From NCBI GenBank assembly GCA_014925825.1, contig JACGCK010000058.1:186001-250000 (forward strand): a DNA stretch of 64,000 bases, written 5' to 3'. Source of the stretch: Pholiota molesta. Its lineage: Eukaryota > Basidiomycota > Agaricomycetes > Agaricales > Strophariaceae. Made by a program: the position numbers and the translations under genes. Positions 54,207 through 64,000 of the stretch are shown in pieces (position 1 is the first letter of the stretch; every line of letters begins with the position of its first letter). The notes under the pieces were generated by a model. It was not told the DNA's origin, searched no databases, and saw only the letters and a list, made by a program, of their open reading frames with translations.

Positions 54207-57200
54207 ATGGCGAACAAAAAGGTGTGTCCGTGCCCGTTGGACATTGGCAACGCCCAGCTCACAGTGCTTTGCCTCCAGAAAACCGCTGTTGCCCAGGTGT
54301 TTTTGATCCCATAGTTTGCATGTTTGGCAGAGTGCTGACCTCCCATGTGCAGCATGTTTCTTCCGATATCGAACTTGTCGTCGATCCCAAAGGGTTTACC
54401 GACGACATCAAGAGCGACACCCGAAAAGCCTTTATGGGCTTAGCCAAGTCCAACTTCGCCACCGACGATGACCTGCGTCGTGGACCCACGCTTTCCACGC
54501 GTTCCATCAACGGCAGGCCCATGACCAATAAACGCCGGGCAGACTTCATTCGCGTTTGTGGAGGTGATGCTCAAGATTTCACCAAGCCTCTGACCGATCT
54601 CTCTCGCTTTGATCCTGCCCATGCCATCGTAGTGCTGGTGGAGCCTCGCTTTGTGTCTCGAGAGTCGCTTGTCCAGAACCCTTTGGACGTTCACGACCTC
54701 AAGACATTGCGCCACGTCGTCTGGGCCGACAAGGAAAATTTCTCTCTGTCGAAGGCCACCGTTGCCAATGGGAATGGCCGCATTGATATCTGCCGGACTG
54801 TTCTTGCATCCAAGCTCAACACACGGCGCGTTGAGATTGAGAAGGCTATCGCCAATGAGCCCTCCTCCAGCCCTACGGCTGCTCGCCTCAAGAAACAGCT
54901 CGACGAAGTCTATAGCAGCCTTGAACGTCCGGCGTCCTGGCTGGTGGCCTTTTACGATCTTGGTATGTGCTTACCCTTCTTTCTCACCAGCTGGACTAAC
55001 TCTGCGCTTATTTTTAGAAATGATTGAACAAAGCCCCAATGCCTTGCAGATCAAGCTTGGACTTGCTGCCAATTCACCGGTCTACCAAGTGCCTGACAAT
55101 GAAGACGAAGCACTCGACCTCATCCTCAACAACATCGGGGATCTCCCAGCCGATGAGCGACTGCAACAGCTGAAAAGCCATACGAGCCTCAGTTTGGTTG
55201 CCTGTGGTCCCAAGCGTTTAACGCGCGTTGTCAACAACACCTCTATGATCCTTCAGGTGATCGATCTTTATCGCTACAGCAAGTGCTGGTCTGGAAAAGG
55301 GTTTTGCGCCAACCAACTCTATGATTGGCGTACTGGGGTTTCGCCCGTGAGTCGGTCATAATGCCCATAGGCAACACGTTGTACTGACCACGTGCCTCCC
55401 TAGTTCTTCGAAGCCATTGTAAACCAAGGCCTCCAGCTGTTGGACTATCTCTCGTCCAGCAGTCAACCTCCGAAAAAGGCGAAGTGGAGCATTCCTGCAG
55501 GTGTGCTAGACCCGCGCCCTCCCCGTGATGGTATCTTGGACGCCGAGTTTTTCACCATAGTGTCTGAATGCTACGTGGAATTCCTCTATCCTTGCCGGGA
55601 TGGCTATGGTCTCCCATCCGAGTTTTTGGAGACTGGAAAACCATTGTATTCCTCTGCCTATGCTGCCTATACGCAAAAGCTCTTAGCGTCGGTGGGGACG
55701 TGGTGTGAGCAGCGGTGCCAAGCGGCATCTGATGACCCCGAGACCGCCGGGATTTTCGCGACTTTGCCATTCCGCTTGGAGTATGCCTTGACCGTCGGTC
55801 TCTTTAATTCTGTCGAATACGGCCTTCAACTTCCAACCCATCCTCCCGTCCTCTGCAAATTCTTTGTCATCGACTCCTGTGACTATTTGGCGAAAAATCG
55901 TCCGTTCCTCATGGAAATCTTCCGAATGTTGGACCCCTCTTTTCCCCTGTTCTTGTTGTGGCGCGAAGCGCAGAGTTCAAAGATCGACCCACAGACATGC
56001 TATGTGAATGGATACAAAAGCAAGACCCTGGCATACCTGCAGTTTTTGTGCTGAACAAGGTATGGCCTTGACTAGTTGTCTTCACATTTGTGTACTAACA
56101 TATGCGTAGTGTCTCTCGATCATCTTCAAACATCGCAGCTTGGCATTTACCAAGATGGCCACAGTGGGGAAAGTACCGGACATCCCTAAACCCCATGCTT
56201 TGTATGGCAAACCCAAGAACGGGGAAGATACCGCTAGTACAACCGCAGCGCCTATGTGGAGCGCTCAATACTTGGCCTTGCTTGATGTTATGAGAGAATG
56301 GCGCGACCAAGAGGTCAAAGGCACTCGCATAAAAGTTCTGACCAGCCATCCCAGGTTTTTGCATCGACCCCAGGATTTCGTGTCTCTGCTTCAGAAGTTG
56401 GAATATGGTCCTGAGCTCTTCGACATGCTGCGGACGACCGCCGTTCACTGGTCGGCATTCTCGCCATCCCAACTTACCGCTCATCATCGCACCCTGGCTG
56501 GGTATCTCCTAAACTCGCTCTATGTGTATCATAGGATTGGTCGCGCCTATCTTGCGACCAACGAAGTGTGGTCTCTACGACAAGAACTCGAAGACTACTT
56601 GGAGCAGGTTATAGATGGCTTCCATGGCTTGTGGGATGGGCTGGTTGAGCAGCTGGGCGGTCTCAAAGAACCTTTGTCCCAAACGGCCGGATCTGTCCCC
56701 CGCAAGCTTGTGTTGGAGAGCGTGGGCAAGAGGATGGAAGGCAAGATGCATGAAGTCGTCACACACATTGCCCAGCAACTTCTCAGCCGGGACGTGGGTG
56801 CTATACCACTCGAAGATGGCGGGCTTGGGTTGCCACGGCGGCTCTATTCAGCTGCCATGGTCTTGTTTGAGGTAGGCTTCCACTGTGTTGCCCCACGTGC
56901 GGTCGTTGATCACGGGTTATTAGGAGATGGCAGTGGCATCCTGGAAGGCGCAGACGATGTATACGGATACAGACCTCAATCGGATGGCCAAAGTCTCTAG
57001 CGAACGCAGATCCAACCTCGTTGAGCGCCTACCCCTCCCAGCTTCTTTCCAGCTCGCCCCCCGGGAGGATATAGAGGCGTATTATGACTCCTTATCACCA
57101 GACGACCTAAAGCGAATTCCGGTGTCTGGGGCTGGTTCCAAACGTGAACAGGCCAAGATCTTGCGCGCCCAGAATCTGCTCAAGAAACGAGTGAACAGGA

Positions 57201-58472
57201 TGAATCTTGCCTTGGGGAGATCGTCCGAACGCGTCGGTCTTCAGCATCTTTTGGACGAAGAACATCTTGAAAAAATTGGTAATATCATATTCATCCTTAT
57301 TACACACAGTACACACTAACAATGTCTTCTATGCAGAGGAGGTGGAATACGACGATCAAACCCATCCTGGCTATTTTATCAAGAGGCTTCCAGGCACACC
57401 ACCTGGAACCCAGCAGTTCATTGTACCCGATGATGAGGAACGCCAACAATCCTTTTCGGAGAGTGAGGACGACGAGGGTTACCGCGCATCACAGGAGCAA
57501 GGGGACCGCGGCGACGATGATGAAGGCGAGCACGCATCCCAGGCGCACAGCGACGACGACGCGCAGGCATACGGCGATGACGACGAAGGCGAGCGTGCAT
57601 CCCACGACGAAGGCGAGCGCGCATCCCAGGCGCACAGCGACCATGACGGCGATGGCGACGACGGCGATGACGAAGGCGATGACGAAGGCGAGCGCGCATC
57701 CCAGGTGCACATCGACGACGACGACGACGACGACGACAACGACGACGACGATGACGATGACGGCGACGATGACAGCGGCGACAATGACGAAGGCGAGCGC
57801 TCATCCCAGGCGCACAGCGACGACGACGCAGTGGCCCGCGCATCGCAGGAAGCTTTGGCCGGTGACCAATCCGAACACGACACTGAGCAGCAAAGTGAGG
57901 AGGACAATGCTTCGCAGTGTGAAGCAGACGGTGTTAGCGTGGGCACCACAGTGACCAGTAAGTCCACGCTGATCTGTGATCCTTGTCCATTGGCTGACCG
58001 TGGCCGACAAGGTCTTAAACGCAAACGCGCCCTCTCCAGCAGTTCTGGACACTCTGCTCAACGCAGGCGGGTGGAGGGTTCTGATTGTGGTGACCGCCGT
58101 ACGCAGCAATTAACCCAGGCACGCAGTGCCGTGGTCACTCCGGTGGAAGCGGATATGGCAGTGTCGGTCGCTCCAGATGCCCCCAAAGGACGGAAGATAG
58201 GACATGCGGAGGCGGGTACGCCTCCATCCACCTTTCCCAATGCGGCTACCCGGGACTCCAGTCCGGATTTTACTTTTGATGGCTACGATGATACCACGTT
58301 GGTCGAAATGGCCAGTTATACGGACAATTTACCAGCCAGTCTCTTCAAAGGTGTTGTTCCCGCCGGGGTTGCCGAAATGCGTTGGACGTCGTCCCCTCAA
58401 GCAGGTCCCTCGTCCTCCACTCCACTCGCAGCGCCAACCTCGCGGGCACTCAGGCCACGCCATCATAAGTAG
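54207..58472 (+). CDS. Giant multi-exon protein with acidic repeat tail; probable frameshift
   Basis: MANKKVCPCPLDIGNAQ...KTAVAQ (54207-54296), a phase-0 intron, then HVSSDIELVVDPKGFTDDIKS...; further introns at about 54,961-55,018, 55,347-55,403, 56,060-56,109, 56,874-56,923 and 57,281-57,336. More than 1,200 residues. Between about 55,930 and 55,990 the frame that leads into the next exon (ARSAEFKDRPTDMLCEWIQKQDPGIPAVFVLNK, then CLSIIFKHRSLAFTKMATVGK) is shifted relative to the exon start (FRMLDPSFPL), which itself runs into TGA at 56,052. This is a one-base lesion, or two adjacent genes. The tail (57,480-57,840) repeats GERASQAHSDDD with long Asp runs. Exon 58,083-58,111 is element A read as coding sequence. 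No known enzyme domain. Confidence 0.55.
58083..58111 (+). repeat. Element A inside a coding exon
   Basis: GATTGTGGTGACC...CGCAGCAATT, 29 bp, one mismatch in the left arm. It is translated as roughly DCGDRRTQQL in the acidic protein tail. Confidence 0.85.
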
Positions 58473-58530
58473 TATTTTGTCATATCTCTAATTAATGCAA
58501 GCGCTTCCTATTTGAAAATATGAGATTGGT

Positions 58531-58537
58531 TATAAAA
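58531..58537 (+). promoter_or_regulatory. TATA box (TATAAAA)
   Basis: 43 bp before the chosen ATG at 58580, which helps choose that start over the upstream ATG at 58520. Confidence 0.6.
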
Positions 58538-58579
58538 CACGATAGGCAAACCCAATGTTCCGTTGCAAATTTTCCCAAC

Positions 58580-61500
58580 ATGCCCCACAGATCTTCCGAC
58601 GATCTTGCCAACTTTCTCTCCCATTATGCACAGCTCCCCGCTCCCACCTCCCTGGCGGACTCAGTCGCGAGCCGACCCCTTGCCCCTGAAATTGTGCGGG
58701 CTCTCGCTTCCGCCAGCAGCATCGATTCGATTGAATTCTGGGTTGATCAGTCGGTTATCGCCTACTACATAGGCTCACTTCATCAGCTCGTGCCCTCTGA
58801 GCATCAACGTGCTTTGGACATCGAGGCAGTGCACAGTCTCAAGCTGAGCTTGGGCGATGAGCCCACCTCCTTCATGCTCTCATCGCCGATGACTGTAGTG
58901 TGCCTCCAGCCTGAGCGCACTAGCCATCAGACCAACGCCAGAACTGCCAGCCGGGCCATGGTCGTCATGGACAAGTCAGTCCAGTTTTCAATCCTGGACG
59001 GACAGCACCGTACCCGTGCCATGCTCGAGTGGTGTTTGGAGCGACAGATTCCGGAAGAATATCAGTTTTGGCTGTTACGGGTACTTCACCCCGGTGCGTT
59101 GTTGACTTCCTTCGCATACTGCAGTTGTGCCCATCTTGTCTCTTTGGTCAGGCTTCCTGGATGCGAACCCACTTCTGTTGAAGCACTTCATTAATCACCA
59201 AAACACCCAGCTATTCCAAAAGCCGACACACCCCGTAGACGACCTCTTCACTCGCGCGAATCTCCTGGTCAACTCAGGCCAACAACACCAACCCCGTTTC
59301 TCCAACTACTCTCCCCACGATCAGTCTTCTTCTGTTGTGGAAACCGACGCCAGACGGGCTGTCACTTCCATTCTCCACTGCGGTTATGTCGTGGAGGCGA
59401 TCGTCAAGTCCGACATATTCCACAAAGACGACCGCCTATGGCGCCAGCCCGACAGTGCTGGAGCAGAGGGGAGGGAAACGATCGAGTTTCTGAGAACATT
59501 GGTGTCGTATCACGTCCCAGAGGCACGCTTCCACTATTTTGTTTTCTGCGCCTCATCTGACCTTGGTGTGTCAGATCGCCCAACTTGTCATATTGGCTGC
59601 GGCAGAGATGACGGCGCGTCTGACCGACCTCTTCGGCAAGCCTTTCATGCTGTCGGATGTGATAAATCTCGCGGAGACTCAGGGTCGTCGTTTTCAAGAA
59701 AGCGGTTCACTTGAGTGGTTGCATAAAGCGGCGCAAGCGGGAAATCATCCAATCGATCTTGACATGTTTGCCAGCATCGAGAGCATTGTCAAGAACGTTG
59801 CGCTCAAGCACAATGTTTGTCCTGTGGTATGCCCCCTTGCGCCTTGATCTCCCAGTAACCGTTTTTCTCATTCTTACGTCTAGCTTTTTCATCCTGGGCT
59901 TGTTATCGTTCCCCTGTCGTCTTCAACGAAGAAAAAATTAGCTCTGCCTGTCTGGTTGAACGTTCACAGGGACGTTTTGAGAGCGGTAAGTGCATTGTAT
60001 CTTTCCCTTGTTGTCAACTCAACATGCGGTTAGATTCTCATCATCGTCTGGGGCGTTGACCATGCGCAAACCCTGATGCAACCCATGTCTGCGAGCGTTA
60101 CTGCGCCATTACAAGCCCTTCGCAATGAAGCGCACCTTCGCAATCCCACTCTAAACATGGAGCATTGGTTTGACCGAGTACGTGTTCGTTATCTTCAGCG
60201 CCATGCTTCAGCGCTCACCTATTGTAGGTCATGAATCTCATTACCTTCCCACGGACCACTGCTCTTTATCAGTCATGGCGTGCGCTCAAGGAAGCGTTTG
60301 CAACGGAGGCGGGGGTCACTCCAAGCTCTTTGGGTTCAGCGTTCAGGGGTGTGGTTGGAAATTCCAATAAGGTGAACTTGTTGTGCGCCCAGGTTGTCCG
60401 TCTAATGGAAACCAACAACGCATGGTATAACCTCATCCACGCTGTCGGCATCATTCATCCGGGGGACCAGCTTGGCTGTTCCGCTGGCGCCACCAAATCC
60501 TATCACATGCCCCCCGTCTCTCCGCACGATGCAGAGCTGGCTGCGCTTCAGATGGAACGCAACCGCGTCGAACGTCAGGACGCGAACCAGATGAGGGCCG
60601 AGGGTCGGCAACAACCCCAGACGGCGGCCGCCGAGCATGCTGCCGAACTCGCCAAGGCAGAGCTGGAGCGCGTCCGTCGAGAGACGGAGATAGGCGAAGA
60701 AGACGCGAAGGTGAAGAGGGACACACTGGACGCTCTCCAACGTCGACACGAGGAAGACACCGCCGCCGCCGCCGAACAGTTGGTCGCGGCTCAACTCGCA
60801 CGCGATCAAGCCAGATCGACCGTGGCCGCCGAGTTGCGCGACCTCCAGGACGCACACGAGGCGCGTCAAACCCAGATCACCGAAATTCTTCGGAAGGTGA
60901 ACGACCAGGAGAAGCTTGCTCTGTACTTTCGAGGTGGGAACGACTATAGCAGCGACCCCGACTTTGCTGAACTAAGCGCTGAGCTGGTGCACATTGACGC
61001 CCAGATCGCAGCACTTCGCAACCGCGCCCGCTCGGCGGAGCCTGTCGTCGATCTGGACGAGATCGATATCACTAGCTTGGAGGATCCCGATGCCCCTATC
61101 GCATTTCCGCTTCCGGCCCAGACCATTCTCAACCTCTCCGTTCTCAGATCCTTCGACCGCTCTCCGGAACCTGCTTTTCGCCTCCTAAACGCCTATTTAG
61201 CACTTCCAAGTTCTCTCAAGAAGGCATTCCTGTTGGACGGACTGAACGAACGTCTGGCAGAATGGGCCCAGTTGCTTCTTTCAGGTGGGCGGGAGGCACC
61301 CAACGTGTCTCGAGCAACAAAGCGCAAACGAGCTACCCCCTCTTCTGATGAGGATGGATCGATGTCTCCACAAGCCACCGATGCCTACAACCAACCATCT
61401 TCCTCCCAGCTTGGGAATGACCAGCAACCATCTTCCCAGCAGACCAGAGTTGAGAAGGACCCGCCATCCTCCTCTCGCACTTCTGCCCATCCCCGACGTA

Positions 61501-61607
61501 CGACAGGCATACTTTCGTATAAACCCACTTATGTTCCTCCTAGTGATATGTATGGGGCCCCCGCCGCGGATGACGCTGACCATGATCTTGCCAATTACAA
61601 TCGTTAA
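58580..61607 (+). CDS. DGQHR (ParB/DndB-like) protein with long coiled coil
   Basis: MPHRSSDDLANFLSHYAQLPAP...; motif VQFSILDGQHRTRAMLEW (58,980-59,035) is the DGQHR signature of ParB/DndB-like proteins. Introns at about 59,095-59,150, 59,511-59,570, 59,827-59,882, 59,990-60,034 and 60,178-60,225 join into one frame ...DVINLAETQGRRFQES, ALPVWLNVHRDVLRA, ILIIVWGVDHAQ, VMNLITFPRTTALYQSWRALKEAF. A charged, Ala-rich coiled coil follows (EHAAELAKAELERVRRETEIGEEDAKVKRDT, 60,540-60,900), and a Ser/Pro-rich tail. Length about 890 residues. Stop TAA at 61605-61607 lies inside an element A copy. DndB/DGQHR proteins in bacteria belong to DNA phosphorothioation systems; here only the fold is suggested. 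Nuclear role likely. Confidence 0.65.
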
Positions 61608-62622
61608 TTGCAGCTTACGGCGTACGTAGCAATCAGCTTAGGTCGTGTGGCGTATGTAGCAATGAATAGTCTGCAGTTCACCCAATAAATCACTCCTTCT
61701 TTCACGCTCGCTAAGGCTGGACACGAGTCAAGCTAACTCGCAGGTACTTGTGGGTTGAACTGTGAGAATACCTGCGGGTAAGCTGACCCGCGAGTCCGGG
61801 TCACTCGTTCCTACGGGTAGACGCGGTTTCAGGTTTTGGATTTTCAATTCTACGGGTACCCGCGCAAGTACTCGCAATTTTTATTTATTTATTTGCCAGC
61901 CAGGAGCCCAACATTTAGTATATCCTCGAGAAATGCGAAACAACCGGCAAGAGTCGCTTGGTAAGCTGGTTCCAGAACCAGCTTACCAAGCAATCAAACT
62001 CCGCATGAATACCAGAACAATCGCTGTACGTATGGATCATACCGTATCCCCCGTAGACAAATTGTATTCATTACTTTATATAATACATTCAATTCTGTTC
62101 ATGTGTTCTCAAAGATGGCACCTCCTCGAGAGGTGGCATCTCATTGTTATCAAACTCAGAACAAGTACTTACTCGCAGGTATACCTAATTCCCACGCCGA
62201 AGATGCTGCCCGCTCTTGTCCATTACAAGAATAATTGCAGCTTACGGCGTACGTAGCAATCAGCATTAAGTATTAGGTCTCTTTTCTTGTGTTGTGATGT
62301 ATGTAGCAATGAATAGTCTACAGTTTACCCAATAAATTGCTCCTTCTTTCACGTTCGCATGTTTGACATGTACGCTGTTCATAGTCATAGACTACAGCGC
62401 GCCTTCCGCTAGCAGGTCCCTACTCGCTTACGAATTGCCACGGCGAACAACGAACTTCCCCATCTTCTCATCTGATGATGAGGATGCATTCTTGTCCCCA
62501 CAAACTGTAGTTGCCAACTACTAGCCATCTTTCTCCCACGCTGCGAATGACGAGCGTCGAAGATGCTGCCCACTCTTGTCCATTCCGAAGAATAATTGCA
62601 GCTTACGGCGTACGTAACAATT
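61606..62622. repeat. Element A (x3) and decayed copies of the gene's 3' end
   Basis: Element A at 61606-61634, 62233-62261 and 62594-62622, all of the 'agcttacggcgtacgta' subtype, plus two half copies ('gtatgtagcaatgaat' near 61,650 and 62,305). The DNA before copies 2 and 3 ('gaagatgctgccc(g/a)ctcttgtccatt') is a diverged version of the last codons of the DGQHR gene ('gacgctgaccatgatcttgcc'). 62,455-62,560 also resembles 61,330-61,420. After copies 1 and 2 both continue 'caatgaatagtct(g/a)cagtt(c/t)acccaataaat'. Three successive, decaying duplicates of one gene end plus element A. Confidence 0.85.
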
Positions 62623-62807
62623 AGAGTACTCTTAATGGCTGATTGCAGTGTATATAGTATGACCAATTGATTTGCTACTTCGAGTGCATGGTTCACCCTC
62701 GCATATACACCTGTGATTGACCGCAGTTCATGCTCACTTAGACGGACGCAGTGATGTACCACTGCATGCACGGAAAAATAATATATGATTAAACTACCTC
62801 TTTATAT

Positions 62808-64000
62808 CTAGTGACGTTCTAGGATCTTCCACAGCTTGGCAAGGTTGCAAAGCGAATGCTCCAGAGTTATGTCATCAAAAACAATTTTTTCAGTGGGCAC
62901 TGCCGCCTGCACCAAACCCATAGCTGTTCTGAGGCCTTCTTCACAATCCTCCTCTGTCGGTTTCGCGTTCTTAAGACGCGTGGGAAGGAGGCCGAGGAGG
63001 TCCAATCCTTTGACAGCGCCCTTGTTGATCTCGCATACATTCCGGACCATCTGGGTGGCCGTAAACGGATTGACGACGGCCCCATAGATCAGATCGCACA
63101 CTAAAAGATAGCTGGTCTGAACGCCCAATTGAGGGAAGCGCTTGTGAACGTTGTGTGCGCCGGTCTGAGGATCGATGTCCACGTCCGACGCACGGAAAAA
63201 TTCAAGTGCGGCTACCGGATCCCAGTTGTCCGAGGGGACTTCATCCCAGTGTTGTTTCAAGCTGGTCCAGTATGTATCAGCCAACTCGATGCACCGACCA
63301 GGTTCGAGCGTCCCATAAGTCTCAGGGTTGCCAAAGCAAGCGTGCGCAAAGTCATCAACAGAGGTGAAGTACATCCGTCCAGTGCGGGAGAATTCAGTAT
63401 TGAATGTGATCCCCCGGCACACCAGGGCACTGAAGATGCCTGATTGACGGTCGCGGTCTGCGTTTAAAGGCCCGTCCGGGCCCCTCATGCGGACCCGTGT
63501 GGGTGCGTCTTCTCGAAATGGATTGTAGCAGTCTCCCTCGATGGTCAGTGCGGTCTGAAGATGGATATCGGGAAGGGTCCCGTTCTCGTGGATGACGTGG
63601 TGGGATTTCTCCATGAACCATTGGTACGTTTCCTGGCGAGCATTCGTAATGGGGGCCAAGATGGCATCTGTCACCTCATAGCCGGGATGGCCGTCCTCCC
63701 TTGCAAATTGGGTCACGATTTCACTGATCTGGCACAGCTGACGCCGCAATCGCGTTTCGTTGTCGTAGAGGGGGTGGTTTGGCAAAGCGTCGGTGATTTT
63801 GTCCTCAGACCAGTCGGTGGCGCCTAGAATACCTTGACATGACCTTTGTGTGGCGCTGAGGAACGTTTTCCACACGTGAGGTAGGAACAACACGCCTTCA
63901 TCGGTATCGCGCAGTAATGCATGAATGAACTGCGCCTGCACCAGTCCGATACTAGGAGGAGGGTAGTTCAACCATTGGCGGATAATAGAACATGTACCTA
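62808..64000 (-). CDS. Unknown protein, 5' end beyond the window
   Basis: An open minus-strand frame to the window edge, at least 395 residues: ...RQWLNYPPPSIGLVQAQFIHALLRDTDEGVLFLPHVWKTFLSATQRSCQGILGATDWSEDKITDALPNHPLYDNETRLRRQLCQ...ending ...ITLEHSLCNLAKLWKILERH with TAG at 62808-62810. Intact over 1.19 kb, no introns visible. Contains GPDGPLNADRDRQSGIFSALVCRG and SRTGRMYFTSVDDFAHACFG; no family recognised. Codon use and size suggest a full-length gene of the right-hand block that continues past the window. Confidence 0.65.
   Translation of the reverse strand, partial: GTCSIIRQWLNYPPPSIGLVQAQFIHALLRDTDEGVLFLPHVWKTFLSATQRSCQGILGATDWSEDKITDALPNHPLYDNETRLRRQLCQISEIVTQFAREDGHPGYEVTDAILAPITNARQETYQWFMEKSHHVIHENGTLPDIHLQTALTIEGDCYNPFREDAPTRVRMRGPDGPLNADRDRQSGIFSALVCRGITFNTEFSRTGRMYFTSVDDFAHACFGNPETYGTLEPGRCIELADTYWTSLKQHWDEVPSDNWDPVAALEFFRASDVDIDPQTGAHNVHKRFPQLGVQTSYLLVCDLIYGAVVNPFTATQMVRNVCEINKGAVKGLDLLGLLPTRLKNAKPTEEDCEEGLRTAMGLVQAAVPTEKIVFDDITLEHSLCNLAKLWKILERH

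Noticed and set aside
57418..58024. Arg-rich and Ser-rich frames opposite the acidic repeat tail
   Set aside because: They are the reverse complement of Asp/Glu/Ala/Ser codon repeats in the giant gene and carry no independent signal.
42570..62622. CRISPR-like array
   Set aside because: Elements A and B are palindromic and evenly sized, but spacing is irregular (106 bp to several kb), with genes between copies; the organism is a eukaryote.
28380..64000. LTR or non-LTR retrotransposon
   Set aside because: No reverse transcriptase, RNase H, protease-integrase order, or long terminal repeats are seen.
62808..64000. Transposase or nuclease identity for the right-edge gene
   Set aside because: No D-D-E, RVE or HNH pattern could be identified with confidence; left as unknown.

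Overview
The window reads as genomic DNA of a basidiomycete fungus, most likely an agaricomycete. Genes are cut by many 45-65 bp GT-AG introns. It carries F-box/LRR proteins, a DUF6534-like seven-helix membrane protein, an EFM7-type methyltransferase and three tRNA-Glu genes, two of them with 6-8 nt introns.

The left part (about 1-28 kb) is ordinary host chromosome. In order it holds: an F-box protein (1.9-3.2 kb), EFM7 (4.2-5.3 kb, minus), a tRNA-Glu, a tiny dsRNA-binding-domain protein (6.3-6.6 kb, minus), a TauD-like dioxygenase (8.5-10.0 kb), a cysteine-rich protein (10.5-11.3 kb), a basidiomycete family protein with a nuclease-like E-x-K motif (12.0-13.2 kb), a DUF6534-like membrane protein (14.7-16.5 kb, minus), two more tRNA-Glu, an unknown acidic protein, a FAR-17a/AIG1-like membrane protein (20.1-21.2 kb, minus) and an intronless F-box-like protein (24.2-25.6 kb). 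Several long stretches between them show no recognisable gene.

From about 28 kb to the right edge the character changes. A ~190 bp tandem repeat (28.4-29.3 kb) is followed by dense genes typical of mobile DNA rather than housekeeping. The left block (29.8-42.2 kb) has an OrsD/C2H2 zinc-finger protein, a broken Ulp1-like (C48) protease gene, a TET/JBP-like 2OG-Fe(II) dioxygenase, two acidic or AT-hook-like proteins and a BAH-PHD protein broken by a one-base shift. The right block (42.5-64 kb) centres on a roughly 1,500-residue protein that joins an OrsD-type zinc-finger region, a tyrosine-recombinase-like domain and a RecQ-type helicase. Around it are a protein with two chromodomain-like segments, a DGQHR (ParB/DndB-like) coiled-coil protein, a second small protein with a ParB-like motif, a giant protein with an acidic repeat tail and several unknown proteins.

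The right block also carries a signature no standard annotation explains. Fifteen copies of a 28-29 bp imperfect palindrome (here 'element A', arms AATTG...CAATT, CpG-rich centre) and about nine copies of a 38 bp palindrome ('element B', CCCCATTTAGG...CCTAAATGGGG with centre GACGTC) lie between genes, inside introns next to 3' splice sites, across a stop codon and once inside a coding exon. At three places DNA next to element A has been duplicated together with it. My working hypothesis is a large tyrosine-recombinase/helicase-driven mobile element, with element A as its recombination or protein-binding site. It is possibly joined to or nested with a KDZ-like, chromatin-modifying element on its left. 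Neither terminus could be fixed from this window alone.
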